In this document: positions 16,275 through 25,762 of the stretch, piece by piece
Numbering within the stretch: the stretch's first letter is position 1
How the letters are laid out: each line of letters starts with the position of its first letter
Assembly: GCF_000800015.1 (NCBI RefSeq)
Contig: NZ_JUGR01000003.1
Coordinates: 1 to 64,000, forward strand
Reading direction: 5' to 3'
DNA from: Terriglobus sp. TAA 43
Lineage (GTDB): Bacteria > Acidobacteriota > Terriglobia > Terriglobales > Acidobacteriaceae
Length of the DNA stretch: 64,000 nucleotides
Made by a program: the position numbers and the translations under genes
The notes under the pieces: model-generated
The model's input: the letters and a program-made list of their open reading frames with translations, nothing else
Told to the model about the DNA's origin: nothing
Database searches by the model: none

Positions 16275-19136
16275 TTACTCGCAACGAACCGCACTCATCG
16301 GTTCAATTTGCGTAGCTCGACGTGTTGGAAGCCATGCCGCCAAGAGAGTCATCACACTGACTACGGTAAGGGCTGCCGCGAAAGACATGGGATCGAGTGC
16401 GCTCAAGCCGAAGAGTTGCGCTTTGATCCACCTGGTTGCTAGTAAGGTGAGCGGCAGTCCCACGCCCACACCAATCGCGAGTAGCAACAACGATTCGTTC
16501 AAAATCATCCACTGAATCCGAAGGGTCTGCGCACCCAGCGCAAGGCGAATGCCAATTTCGTTCCTACGGCATACAACGTTGTAGCTCATCACACCATAGA
16601 GCCCTATGGCGGCCAACAATAGCGCCAACCCAGCAAAGAGAGAGGTCAGTGTAGAAACAAGCTGGTCGTGCGAAATGAAGTCGTCGATCTCGTCGCGGAT
16701 CGTTGTGATTTTGGTCAAGGGAAGGTTCGGATCAATGGATTTCACTGCAGCGCGAAGATCCGCGACTGTGTTGGCTGGATTCCCTGTTGTGCGCAGAAGG
16801 ATCAGGTTAGCAACACGATCCTGATTTTCTTCCGGCGCGACGGGAGGATTAGCAGCCTTCGCGGACGGATCGACAGGATTGAAAGGCTCTATTTGAGCCA
16901 ACGGAATATAAGTCATTCGGAGCGGCTCTGAACTGCGTGGATCTCCTGCCTTCGTATCTCGTGCGATGCCCACAATTTGCCACGGGCCTTTGACATCGCT
17001 GATGCCGATCGAGAGTGAGCGACCGATCGCGTCCCCCTTGGGAAAGAAGTGCTTGGCGATGGCTTGATTGATCACAGCCACCTTCTGTCGACTGGCCGTA
17101 TCCGTTTCGTTGATCGCGCGCCCCGCAACAATCCTGATGTCTGCAGTCTCGAAGTACCGGCCGGAGATACGATTGAGCTTCGAATTCATGCTCTCTTTAG
17201 GCGCTGGAATATATCCAGGGATAGCGATGTCGGAAGACCAGTTGCCTCCACTGATGGGCGCAGTGGCCGCCAGAGCAACGGACTTGACTCCCGGCAGTGC
17301 AGAAAGACGATCAAGAAGTTGTTGGTGCAGGCCGGGCGACTGGCTGGGCTTGTATCCGGCAAGGCTTGCGCTGAACTCAGCGAGAAGCAATTGCGAGCGT
17401 TCGAAGCCGTAATCCTGATTTTCGAGATTACTCAGAGTGCGAAGAAAGAGCCCCGCGCTAACCAGCAACAAGAGCGAGAGCATGACCTGTGCCGCAACCA
17501 ACGCCTTGGGCCACAGACGCGCTAATTTTCCACCACTGCTTAGCGCGGTATGGGCGCCTGTGGTGAGATTGCCGGAGGCTTCTGTACGCGATGCAATGAC
17601 CGCGGGCGCAAGTCCGAAGAGAATGCCGGTGAACAAAGAGACGCCAAGCGTAAACAACAAAACTGTCGCGTCCGGCGTGGGACTCATCGCAATGTAGGAG
17701 CTTCCCTGGCTTACGAACGCGATAAGCGAGCGCGTTGCGGCAAAGGCGACAGCGAGGCCGAGCGTGCCGCCTATGACCGAAAGCAGAAATGTTTCCATCA
17801 GGCCCTGTCGAATGATGCGCGCGCGGGTGGACCCGAGGGCGAGGCGAGTCGCGATCTCTCGTTGGCGAGTTGCCGAACGAGCCAATAGGAAGTTGGCAAG
17901 GTTTGCGCAAGCGATTAGCAGGACGAGGATGACGACGCCCATGAGAATACGCAATGAGTCACCATACTGACTTCGGACCAGAGACACTCCGCGCGACGTC
18001 GAGACCAAGGGAACGGTTACGTGGTTGATCTCCTGTTCTAGTGAAGCACTCAATTTCGTTCCTTCAATGGCACGCAGGCCGACGCGAATCTGTTGGTCGA
18101 GCCACGCTTGCGTCTGCGCCAAAGAGGATTTGTTCGTGGATGCCTGATCACTCAAGCGTCCAAAGACATTCAAGAAATATGTTCCACCGGCCGTACCCGC
18201 GGGTAATAGAAGCGAAGGATGCTTAAGGACGACGGCCTGCATCGAGATTGGAGCCCATAAGTCCGGTGGCTCCAGTTGTCGTTTCATCCCATGGAAGGCT
18301 TCAGGCATAACACCGATGATCTGGAAAGGGGTTCCGTTGATGCTCATGAACCTGCCAAGGATGGAAGGGTCGGATGAAAGCGATTGCTCCCAGAAATGGT
18401 GACTAATGACCACCACGGCTCCAGCACCCGGCATGGCATCGTCCAACGTACTGATTGCCCGTCCCATAAATGGCTGTGCGCCGAGGACACTGAAGTAGTT
18501 GCCCGATACGAGGCTGGTTCGTACAAGGATCGCAGATGAATTTGAGATGGGAGCAACGTCGGAAGAAGGCAGCATCACGCTTACCTCATTGGCAAAACTT
18601 CCAAACGACGCGATGCCTTGAAAGGGCCCAGGCTGAGCCTCTAACTGGCGGGCAAAATACCAAGGGAATAAGCCGTAAGCACCGATATCAATCCCGGCGG
18701 CGATACCGCTGTTTTCTGCATCGCCGAACGTCACCAGTTGCTCTGGATGCGGTACAGGGAGATTGCGCAGCATCACCTGATTAATGAGCGTGAAGATGGC
18801 TGTGTTGGCGCCGATGCCGAGGGCCAGTGACAACAAGGCAATTGCAGCAAAGCCCGGACTCTTGACTAGCATGCGCACACTCAGGCGGAAATCCTGAACC
18901 AGTTCTTCCAAAACCGATTCCCACCGTGAAGACCACACATGATGTTTAACGGCATTCCGGCTGCCAATCTCGATCACCGCAGCTCGACGCGCTTCCTCGG
19001 CAGTCATCCCGGAGTTCTGTTTGTGAGCGGTAGATGCGTCAAGATAGCTTTCGAGCTCTTCGTCGAGTTCCCGCTCCACTCGATCCTTTTGCAGCAGAGA
19101 CTTTAGGCCGATCACCAGTTTGGTTATCCAATGCAC
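16275..19136 (-). CDS. ADOP-family permease (MacB-like, acidobacterial duplicated orphan permease)
   Basis: A 953-residue membrane protein. It opens with the ADOP prefix (IGLKSLLQKDRVERELDEEL, then ESYLDASTAHKQNSGMTAEE), typical of acidobacterial permeases. A first transmembrane segment follows (DFRLSVRMLVKSPGFAAIAL, then LSLALGIGANTAIF), then a MacB periplasmic core domain, three FtsX-type helices around residues 380-500, and a second core-plus-FtsX repeat ending ATQIEPMSAVRCE. Two FtsX units in one chain is the family's hallmark. No ATPase gene is adjacent, hence 'orphan'. GTG start at 19136 with AGGAGG 6 bases upstream. It forms an operon with the PadR gene upstream, which probably represses it. 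The transported substrate is unknown. Confidence 0.92.
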   Translation of the reverse strand: MHWITKLVIGLKSLLQKDRVERELDEELESYLDASTAHKQNSGMTAEEARRAAVIEIGSRNAVKHHVWSSRWESVLEELVQDFRLSVRMLVKSPGFAAIALLSLALGIGANTAIFTLINQVMLRNLPVPHPEQLVTFGDAENSGIAAGIDIGAYGLFPWYFARQLEAQPGPFQGIASFGSFANEVSVMLPSSDVAPISNSSAILVRTSLVSGNYFSVLGAQPFMGRAISTLDDAMPGAGAVVVISHHFWEQSLSSDPSILGRFMSINGTPFQIIGVMPEAFHGMKRQLEPPDLWAPISMQAVVLKHPSLLLPAGTAGGTYFLNVFGRLSDQASTNKSSLAQTQAWLDQQIRVGLRAIEGTKLSASLEQEINHVTVPLVSTSRGVSLVRSQYGDSLRILMGVVILVLLIACANLANFLLARSATRQREIATRLALGSTRARIIRQGLMETFLLSVIGGTLGLAVAFAATRSLIAFVSQGSSYIAMSPTPDATVLLFTLGVSLFTGILFGLAPAVIASRTEASGNLTTGAHTALSSGGKLARLWPKALVAAQVMLSLLLLVSAGLFLRTLSNLENQDYGFERSQLLLAEFSASLAGYKPSQSPGLHQQLLDRLSALPGVKSVALAATAPISGGNWSSDIAIPGYIPAPKESMNSKLNRISGRYFETADIRIVAGRAINETDTASRQKVAVINQAIAKHFFPKGDAIGRSLSIGISDVKGPWQIVGIARDTKAGDPRSSEPLRMTYIPLAQIEPFNPVDPSAKAANPPVAPEENQDRVANLILLRTTGNPANTVADLRAAVKSIDPNLPLTKITTIRDEIDDFISHDQLVSTLTSLFAGLALLLAAIGLYGVMSYNVVCRRNEIGIRLALGAQTLRIQWMILNESLLLLAIGVGVGLPLTLLATRWIKAQLFGLSALDPMSFAAALTVVSVMTLLAAWLPTRRATQIEPMSAVRCE

Positions 19137-19172
19137 GATGTCCTCCTAACGATTAGCGTTGGAAGTTTCTGA

Positions 19173-19529
19173 TCAAGCTTCAAGGATTTGCGAGATGGCG
19201 AGAATCTGCCGTTGCCATTGCTCGGTTTCCGCGAGAAGCGCTTTCTGCCCCTTAGCGGTTAGCAAGTAGTACTTGCCACGGCGATTGTTTTCTGTTGGCC
19301 GCCATTCTGACTTCACGTTGCCCGCGCGCTCCAGCCTGCTGAGCGCGGGAAGCAACGAACCGGCGTTGACGCAAAAGACCCCGTTGCTCATCTGTTCAAT
19401 GCGGAGAGCAATGCCGTAACCGTGCAGGGACTCAAGTGCCAGAGTCTTCAGGATGAGCATTTCCAGAGTTCCCTGAATCAAGTCGCTCGGTTTGGCATCG
19501 CGCTGACCCGCTTCTTTTCCCTTGGCCAC
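19173..19529 (-). CDS. PadR-family transcriptional regulator
   Basis: A PadR winged-helix regulator: DLIQGTLEMLILKTLALESL, then HGYGIALRIEQMSNGVFCVN, AGSLLPALSRLERAGNVKSE and NRRGKYYLLTAKGQKAL. The GTG at 19529 is preferred over the in-frame TTG at 19550 because AGGAG lies 8 bases before it, giving ~118 residues, standard for the short PadR class. PadR-ADOP pairs are frequent in Acidobacteriota. It probably binds the inverted repeat that overlaps its own leader at 19540-19558 and controls the permease downstream. Confidence 0.92.
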   Translation of the reverse strand: MAKGKEAGQRDAKPSDLIQGTLEMLILKTLALESLHGYGIALRIEQMSNGVFCVNAGSLLPALSRLERAGNVKSEWRPTENNRRGKYYLLTAKGQKALLAETEQWQRQILAISQILEA

Positions 19530-19539
19530 CAGATCTTCT

Positions 19540-19558
19540 CCTCTAGTCAATCTAGAGG
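19540..19558 (-). promoter_or_regulatory. Inverted repeat upstream of padR, likely operator
   Basis: CCTCTAG-TCAAT-CTAGAGG is a perfect 7-bp inverted repeat with a 5-base spacer. Further CCTCT/AGAGG half-sites follow at about 19576 and 19590, giving an array of the same half-site just before the regulator gene. Confidence 0.55.
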
Positions 19559-20140
19559 TTAGAACCGCTCCTCTAGCCTGTCAAGAGGAGGAGTCGGCTG
19601 GAGAACGGAACGTGGATTCATCACTCGGCGGAGGAATTCGTGGAGGAACGCAAGCCTCCTGATTCTCAGACGTTCCTGGCGATAAGTCGAGAACGCCTGA
19701 CTGTGGTTCTTTTGGAAACATCCCCCTCTTCGCTGCAACAAAGGAGGAGCCAAGTATCCTGCCGGTTTCATTTTCTATTCACATTTTCCGAGTCCGAAAG
19801 TGGTTTGAGTGCCTAATGGTCGGCGACAAGGGCTTGGCTACCCGCGCATCAGAAAGCGAGTCGTCGCTGACGCTGTAAAGCGACGGATGGGTTTCCCCCG
19901 AGGGAGAGAACGCAGAAGTCGCGTCATCTGAGGGATCGCCATGTTGCGCTACGTTGGTTCGATCTCTTGCGAATTCTCTGGCACAAAGGCACACTGCATA
20001 GAACCAAAGGGATCGATTCCCTAAGATGAAGTCCGTCTCGCCTCACCATTTCCCAGGTCACAACGACATAAACGTTACGCGCGTCCTTGCTGTCTCTTGA
20101 TGTCGCTTGAAAGTGTGCTCGTCCGTTGTTCCAACTGACG
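19559..20140. other. Intergenic region between padR and the lasso-peptide operon
   Basis: About 580 bases with no gene. It should contain the lasso operon promoter, but no clear -35/-10 pair was recognised. A small dyad AGGGA-TCGAT-TCCCT occurs near 20010-20025. Confidence 0.4.
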
Positions 20141-21739
20141 ATGCGGTTTTCTGTCTTGCAAAGGAAATGGTGGTCGTCTGTGTATACGCCAGTGCCTCGT
20201 CAACAGGTTGTAAGCGCAATCACGCACCTTCGCCAGTTGTACCGAAAGAGTCCGCACGCGACAGAGGCCGAGGCGCGGGCTCACGACAAACGCGAAGCGG
20301 TAGCAAAGAATTTGATCGACAACATCGCTCGAACCGGCTCTCATCCCACGTTGCACACGGTTCTCGAAGTCGCAGATATTTTTTCGCTAACACTCCAAGG
20401 GTCACATCGCCTCTTCGGCTATAACCTCGACCGATTGCGTCACTACGATGCGATTCTCAACAATGCCTCAACTCGGATCATCGAACACTATGCCTTCGAG
20501 CGTGATCTGCCCATCGATCTGCCTCATCGGTTCCATGAAGGGAAAGCCTGGGAAGCGACGAGTTCCCTTCACCAACTCGTCTCGGAATGGCAACACAATG
20601 TCCCCATTGGTGCAATCGATCGAGAGCCCTGGCGAGCTAAGGGAACGTTCTACGTTCAAGTCGGTACCCTCGACAGTCTTGGGACTAGCCTACCTCCAGG
20701 ATCGATTGCCATGGTTGAGCCGATCTCCGAAGAAGAGTTGCTGCATCCAAGTCCGCGATCCATTTACCTCTTGCAATTCGGCAATGGATATCGCTGTAGT
20801 CGCTGCGTGACAACACGTGGAAAGCTGCTGCTGCTGACCGGCGGCAAGCACTACACCGGCCCTCAGGAGTTTCGATATCCAGGACAGGTTCGCATCGTCG
20901 GACGAGTCCGGCTCTTCGCTATAGACTTACCCACAAAAGAAAACCCCCTCATACAGACACCGGCGGCGCCGCGCCTCGACGCACCGCTCGCGCTGCCTTG
21001 GGAACATCGATCTTTGCATGGCCTGCTCGCCACCGAGTACGCCCGATTTCAACGGATGCGAAAAGGGGACGGCGCTTACGTGAGAGACGTTCTCGAAAAT
21101 GCTTTTGGGCGACGTTTGAGTTCCAGAACTGAGAAGCGGTACCGTGGACAAACCACGAGTCAGCCACACATTGACGTTCTCATTCAGATGACCATGATCA
21201 GTGTTGTCCGATACCGCGACGCTCTCCGAGCTGCCGGGGTATTGTCATCCGACCGAAGACGCTATTCACTCGAAACCCTGTTGGCAGCTCGACAGCTTGC
21301 GGATGTGACGCAATTCGAACGCACAGCCGGAGTGCCACAACCGATAACACAATGGCAGAAGCTCCAACACCAATTCGTCGAGTGGCCGACGTTGCTGTCT
21401 CAGAGGTTCCCGCGACTCCGCGACTTCGAAGGTCAGGTAGTACGCCTACCTGAGACCGGCCGACTGCAAGGGATCGAACCGCAGCTTGTGGCTGGTACCA
21501 TCGCGATCCTCGATACAGGCAACGACATCTCTGATGTGTCGGTCGACCCCAGGAAGCCTGGCTGGCAACGGCCCATCTACATGTTGCAACGCGGCACTCA
21601 ATCTTTCCTAGGCTTTCTGCGGCGCGATGCGGAAGCTCTGACATTATTCTCAGGCTCTCCAGAAGTGCCTCCGATCGCACTCCAGCATCATGAGATCCCG
21701 TTGCTGCGACGCGTGGCGGCCATTGCCGTTCCGGTCTGA
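20141..21739 (+). CDS. Large regulator-like protein with two LexA/S24-like halves (lasso cluster)
   Basis: About 532 residues from ATG 20141; a GTG at 20180 is an alternative start. The N-terminal ~120 residues are helical and may hold a degenerate helix-turn-helix (HPTLHTVLEVADIFSLTLQG). Residues ~165-265 resemble a LexA/S24 peptidase fold: GTLDSLG, PGSIAMVEPI, SIYLLQFGNGYRCSRC, and the closing VRIVGRVRLF. A second similar module fills the last ~110 residues: GTIAILDTGN, RPIYMLQRGTQSFLGF, a late PLLRRVAAIAVPV. A catalytic Lys is not evident, so these are probably sensory rather than proteolytic. It precedes the PqqD-like gene by ~125 bases on the same strand and is the natural candidate regulator of the locus. 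Domain calls are inference. Confidence 0.65.
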   Translation: MRFSVLQRKWWSSVYTPVPRQQVVSAITHLRQLYRKSPHATEAEARAHDKREAVAKNLIDNIARTGSHPTLHTVLEVADIFSLTLQGSHRLFGYNLDRLRHYDAILNNASTRIIEHYAFERDLPIDLPHRFHEGKAWEATSSLHQLVSEWQHNVPIGAIDREPWRAKGTFYVQVGTLDSLGTSLPPGSIAMVEPISEEELLHPSPRSIYLLQFGNGYRCSRCVTTRGKLLLLTGGKHYTGPQEFRYPGQVRIVGRVRLFAIDLPTKENPLIQTPAAPRLDAPLALPWEHRSLHGLLATEYARFQRMRKGDGAYVRDVLENAFGRRLSSRTEKRYRGQTTSQPHIDVLIQMTMISVVRYRDALRAAGVLSSDRRRYSLETLLAARQLADVTQFERTAGVPQPITQWQKLQHQFVEWPTLLSQRFPRLRDFEGQVVRLPETGRLQGIEPQLVAGTIAILDTGNDISDVSVDPRKPGWQRPIYMLQRGTQSFLGFLRRDAEALTLFSGSPEVPPIALQHHEIPLLRRVAAIAVPV

Positions 21740-21864
21740 GACACAGTTCCAGCCAATGCCCTTTAGCGTAACTTTGGCCTTCTAAGCCCGTTACTGGGTT
21801 GAGCTCTCTCGTCGTCCTTCAAGCTTGCAATCACGAAGACATCCTGTTCGAAACGGGTGGAGTC

Positions 21865-22158
21865 ATGATTCGGATCCGTGAAGATGTACGGTTTGCCCGA
21901 GAGGGAGACGGTGGGGTCTTGCTCGATCTGGCAAAGAATCGGTTCTTTGATCTGAATGCGACAGGAGCAGACATTTGGCAGCATGTGCTTGCGGGTGCCT
22001 CGGTGGATCAAATCGTCGCCGTTCTATCCCAGGAAACGATGACCTCCCCTGCCGTGATCGAGAAGGCCGTTGGTGAATTTCTTCAAACCCTGGACTCCCT
22101 TGGTCTCGTCATTGTTGGCAAAACGGAGCCTACCTCGGAGCGGTCATGTCATGCATAG
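21865..22158 (+). CDS. PqqD-type RiPP recognition element (lasso B1-like)
   Basis: A 97-residue PqqD-like protein from ATG 21865, with GGTGGAG just upstream; the frame-open TTG at 21799 is less likely. It carries the family pattern VRFAREGDGGVLLDLAKNRF, then FDLNATGADIWQHVLAGAS and VIEKAVGEFLQTLDSLGLVI. PqqD/RRE proteins bind RiPP leader peptides and deliver them to processing enzymes; in split lasso systems this is protein B1, partner of the B2 protease at 23496. Its stop overlaps the kinase start by 8 bases (ATGCATAG), so translation is coupled. Family membership is clear; the lasso role comes from the neighbours. Confidence 0.9.
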   Translation: MIRIREDVRFAREGDGGVLLDLAKNRFFDLNATGADIWQHVLAGASVDQIVAVLSQETMTSPAVIEKAVGEFLQTLDSLGLVIVGKTEPTSERSCHA

Positions 22159-23503
22159 TCTTCGCGCGAAATACGATCTGCTCATTCTTCACAAAGCGAC
22201 ACGAACGGTTGCCGTACTACGTGCAAATCCTACCCAACTTCCATCGGTTGAGGTCTCGAATCATTTACGTCCCGCCCTCGCTGTAACCGAAAGCGCACTC
22301 TCGACGCTCGGCATCCAAGTTCTTGTTCTCTCCTGGCATGCCCGTCTCGACAAGGCTTACCTCGCCATTGTGGAACTGCTCTCGTCGCCAGAAACGCTGC
22401 CCGTCAAACTTCGATTCCTTGAGGAACATGAGTTCGCCTCATGGCTTGATGCAGACACGCTTGCATTGTTTTCGGATGCCCATGGACCAACAGTCGCTCG
22501 TTTGAATCCCTATGCACAGGTGGGTTGGATCGACACGTTCCAAACGCTCTATTGGCATGCGGAGATGACAGAGATCCGGCAACTGAACTGCGGGAACCGG
22601 TTTTCTTTGTTCCGTTTCTCTTCGGAGGCAAGACAGTATTGGTTCAAAGGAGTGGGCGATCCCAATACGCACGAATTCGCTTTAACGAAGCTTTTGGCCC
22701 AGTACGCGCCCGAACGAACCGCTCCCACGGAGCTTTTCATTGATGACTGGAATGCATGGATCTCAAAAGAAGTTGTCGGTGTCCCCCTACGCGAAGTACA
22801 TGACATCGAGGTTTGGTCGCATGCTTTGGAGGACTTGGCCTCAATCCAAATTGCAACCCAAGATCATCTGCGTCAATTCCAGCAAGCGGGGGCACGCTCA
22901 CTCCGCAATCTCGACATTCTGCGGTGTTTGCCAGAGCTGATGGAAGAGTCACGCGTGGCCATGGAAGCGCAGACGTCATCACGTGCGCCCCGTCTCAGTG
23001 ACGGCGACCTCCGTGAGCTATCAATGCAAATCACAACCCTTCTGAATCGCTTCGAAGATCTGCAAATCCCGAACCGACTGATCCATTGCGATCTCGGTTC
23101 GGGCAATGTGCTGATGGGAAACAACGGAGCCACCTTCCTTGATTGGGCGGAGAGCTACATCGGGGCTCCGGTTATCTCTGCAGAACTCTTGCTTGCCTCC
23201 GCGGAATGTCTTGAGCCGAGATGCGTTACGAGGCTTCGAGAAAACTACGTCGCTCGACTACATCCCGACCTTTCAGAGATCAACAGACAAGTGGTCGTCT
23301 CCATCATGCCGGTTCTAGGACCACTCGCAACCGCAGTCATCGGATGGAGACACAATCAACGGGTTCAGCGGCGAGATCGCTTTTGGCCAATCCTTCGATC
23401 ACTCATGCGTCGCATCCAGTGCTCCATCGCAGAAGAACCGCCGGGAGTGAGCCGATTCACAACGGGTGCCCCTCAAGACATTCGAATGGACCACCATGCC
23501 TAG
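22151..23503 (+). CDS. Aminoglycoside-phosphotransferase-like kinase in the lasso cluster
   Basis: A 450-residue protein from ATG 22151. Residues ~165-400 have an APH/choline-kinase fold: a nucleotide-side Lys in ARQYWFKGVGDPNTHEFALT, the catalytic loop HCDLGSGNVL (His312, Asp314: H-x-D-x4-N), and the metal-binding Asp331 in FLDWAES. The first ~150 residues (YDLLILHKATRTVAVLRANP and onward) are an extra domain not identified. Known lasso kinases are HPr-kinase-like and phosphorylate a C-terminal Ser; an APH-fold enzyme here suggests a different tailoring or self-protection step on the precursor or peptide. Both ends overlap its neighbours by 8 bases, so it is embedded in the biosynthetic operon. 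The substrate is unknown. Confidence 0.82.
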   Translation: MHSLRAKYDLLILHKATRTVAVLRANPTQLPSVEVSNHLRPALAVTESALSTLGIQVLVLSWHARLDKAYLAIVELLSSPETLPVKLRFLEEHEFASWLDADTLALFSDAHGPTVARLNPYAQVGWIDTFQTLYWHAEMTEIRQLNCGNRFSLFRFSSEARQYWFKGVGDPNTHEFALTKLLAQYAPERTAPTELFIDDWNAWISKEVVGVPLREVHDIEVWSHALEDLASIQIATQDHLRQFQQAGARSLRNLDILRCLPELMEESRVAMEAQTSSRAPRLSDGDLRELSMQITTLLNRFEDLQIPNRLIHCDLGSGNVLMGNNGATFLDWAESYIGAPVISAELLLASAECLEPRCVTRLRENYVARLHPDLSEINRQVVVSIMPVLGPLATAVIGWRHNQRVQRRDRFWPILRSLMRRIQCSIAEEPPGVSRFTTGAPQDIRMDHHA

Positions 23504-23879
23504 CCAAATGGTTCATGTTCTGAAGGCATATTGCCTACTGATCCGTTGGGACATCTTCATGAAGCGCCATTCCTTTCTGGAACTGTATGAAGCGATCCGC
23601 TCTTTGCCGACATCTCCCAGACCGGCGTCAACGACGGTTTCCGATTCACTCTATGACGCAGTAGAAGTCGCTTGTGCCTTGTATCCAAAACAAGTTCTCT
23701 GCCTGCAACGATCCTGCGTGCTCACTCGGATGTGTCGTTCTCGAGGCCTCGCGGCGCAGCTCACCATCGGCTCACAACGTAGGCCGTTTCGGGCCCACGC
23801 GTGGGTGACTCTTGAAGGCGAAATTATTCGGGACAGGCTCGCACAACGAGAAGCTTTCCTCATTTTGGAGGTTTGCTGA
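23496..23879 (+). CDS. Lasso peptide B2 leader protease (transglutaminase-like)
   Basis: A 127-residue McjB-C-terminal/B2-family protein. The Cys-His-Asp triad of the transglutaminase-like fold is visible: Cys74 in VLCLQRSCVLTRMC, His101 in RAHAWVTLEGE and Asp113 in IIRDR. The text QRSCVLTRMCRSRGLAAQLT, then GSQRRPFRAHAWV is strongly B2-like. With the separate PqqD-type B1, it would cut the leader off the precursors. ATG 23496 overlaps the kinase stop by 8 bases (ATGCCTAG), repeating the junction used upstream. Its stop TGA shares a base with the cyclase ATG (TGATG). Length is normal. Confidence 0.92.
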   Translation: MPSQMVHVLKAYCLLIRWDIFMKRHSFLELYEAIRSLPTSPRPASTTVSDSLYDAVEVACALYPKQVLCLQRSCVLTRMCRSRGLAAQLTIGSQRRPFRAHAWVTLEGEIIRDRLAQREAFLILEVC

Positions 23880-25759
23880 TGAGTGCGATTGCCGGTATCT
23901 TTCGCAGGGATATCCGTGAACGCGTGGACGGCGACAATCTCCGCGACTTGGAGAAAGCCATCATGTTTCTCGGTCCAGACGAGGGTTCCTCTCGCGCATT
24001 GGGTCCAGTCGGGTTGATCCATCGTGCGCTCAATACACGCACCGACGCAACGGTATCTCAACCGTTCCGCAGGGGAACGGCGTGGATCGTCTTTGATGGC
24101 TATCTCTCCAATCGTGATGAACTCCTCAATCGCTTTGGCCACACATCGCGCGAAGATCCAACCGACGTCGATCTGGTTCTTTCGTGCCATGAGAAATGGG
24201 GGCTCAATGCCTTCGAGCGCATAGAGGGTGCTTTCGCCTTCTGCGTCTGGGAGATGGCGACGCAGAGGTTATTTCTTGCCCGCGATCCTATGGGAATACG
24301 ACCACTCTTCCTTCGCAGTGATCCGCATCAGCATGTCTGGTGCAGTGCGCTCGAGCCTCTTGTACTCGGAGCGAACCGAACTCTGACGTTGAACTGCAAG
24401 CACGTCCACAAACTATTCACGTCGCAACCATGTCTCGACACAACATGCTACGAGGAGATTCTCGCTGTCCCTCCGGGAATGGTTGTTGCGCTTCGACCAG
24501 AGAGCGTTCCCATACGACGGCGATTCTGGAGTCTCGCCGCGACCGAACCGATCCGATTACATTCCGATGCCGACTATGAAGAGCAGTTTCGCTTACATTT
24601 GACCCGATCGGTTTCCCAATGTCTGCGGTCACGTACAACCGTTACCGCGGAGCTGAGTGGTGGTCTCGATTCCAGCACGATCGTCTGCATTGCAGACCGC
24701 ATCCGCGGGAACGAGAATCAATCGCTCATCGAAACGATCTCGTATTTTGATACGGACGAACCCAGCGGCGATGAACGCCCTTACATCGCGATGGTCGAAC
24801 AACAACGTGACAAGGTTGGACAGCATATCTCATTCGCAGACTTTCGCCGTCTGCACCAATCGACGGAGCTACAACCTCTCACAACCCCGTTCCAGGCCTC
24901 ACCCGGAAGGTTCGCGCATAACCTGCAACGTCAATCGATCATTCACCAAGCCTTGCGTGATCTCAACAGTCGCGTACTCTTGTCCGGCCTCGGAGGAGAT
25001 GAGTTTCTGGGAGGAGTCCCTTATGGAGCACCTGAAATCGCCGACCATCTTTTTGCTTATCGTTTCGTTGCCGGTGCGAAGTCGCTTCTGGCCTGGTCGA
25101 TCGCGCGCCAACAGACGATCTGGTCGTGCTGGGAAGAGGTCAGCGCACTGCTCCGAGCCCAACGTCTCCCGACGTCCATGTTGGAATCCCCCGAAACAGC
25201 GTTCCCTTGGCTGCTTCAGCAACGAAGCTCAGAGACCGGAGTGTTTACCGAGTTCTCTGACTGGCCAGCCCTTACACCCAGCCAACTGACCTACGAGTGG
25301 CTGCGCTCGAAACTCGCAAGTCAATTCACAATCGCGGGGACACCGCTCTTCGGTGGTACCGAAACGCGGTACCCACTCCTGGATCTTTCGTTGTTTCGCT
25401 TTCTGGCATCGATTCCGCGAGATCAGGTCCTTCGTGCTGGTGAACGGCGACGCTTGCAGCGAAGAGCACTCCACGGCATCGTTCCAGCGGGCATTCTTAC
25501 GCGCCGGACGAAGTGGTTCGGACTTCGCGAAGCACACGAGCTACTTCGCAGCGAAAGTGCGAATGAGGTTCTTGCACAGGATTGGCTGACCTCCGGGCTG
25601 TTCTTCGACATGAAGCTGCTTCGACAGGCACACAGAAACATTGTCACCGGCAATCCAGGACCGGCGCTGCCCCTTCAGATGGCAATTGCGCTCGAGCAAT
25701 GGCTTCGGAAGCAGGTCGAACAAGGAACGATCGCAACACCGACTCCAAGATCGGCTTGA
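23879..25759 (+). CDS. Lasso peptide cyclase (asparagine synthetase-like, McjC family)
   Basis: A 626-residue asparagine-synthetase-B-like protein. It begins MSAIAGIFRRD; true glutamine-dependent enzymes begin with a catalytic Cys (MCGI), so the glutaminase site is dead, as in lasso cyclases. The synthetase half has the ATP loop SGGLDSS at 260-266 and the SGLGGDEFLGG segment. Such cyclases activate an Asp/Glu side chain with ATP so that it forms a macrolactam with the new N-terminus. GGAGG 8 bases before ATG 23879 and the TGATG junction with B2 support this start. The stop is followed by a palindrome and the two precursor genes. Confidence 0.92.
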   Translation: MSAIAGIFRRDIRERVDGDNLRDLEKAIMFLGPDEGSSRALGPVGLIHRALNTRTDATVSQPFRRGTAWIVFDGYLSNRDELLNRFGHTSREDPTDVDLVLSCHEKWGLNAFERIEGAFAFCVWEMATQRLFLARDPMGIRPLFLRSDPHQHVWCSALEPLVLGANRTLTLNCKHVHKLFTSQPCLDTTCYEEILAVPPGMVVALRPESVPIRRRFWSLAATEPIRLHSDADYEEQFRLHLTRSVSQCLRSRTTVTAELSGGLDSSTIVCIADRIRGNENQSLIETISYFDTDEPSGDERPYIAMVEQQRDKVGQHISFADFRRLHQSTELQPLTTPFQASPGRFAHNLQRQSIIHQALRDLNSRVLLSGLGGDEFLGGVPYGAPEIADHLFAYRFVAGAKSLLAWSIARQQTIWSCWEEVSALLRAQRLPTSMLESPETAFPWLLQQRSSETGVFTEFSDWPALTPSQLTYEWLRSKLASQFTIAGTPLFGGTETRYPLLDLSLFRFLASIPRDQVLRAGERRRLQRRALHGIVPAGILTRRTKWFGLREAHELLRSESANEVLAQDWLTSGLFFDMKLLRQAHRNIVTGNPGPALPLQMAIALEQWLRKQVEQGTIATPTPRSA

Positions 25760-25762
25760 CAG

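Noticed and set aside
16275-19136. ADOP permease as the lasso exporter
   Set aside because: It is on the opposite strand, in a PadR operon, and lacks an ATPase partner; proximity alone is not enough.
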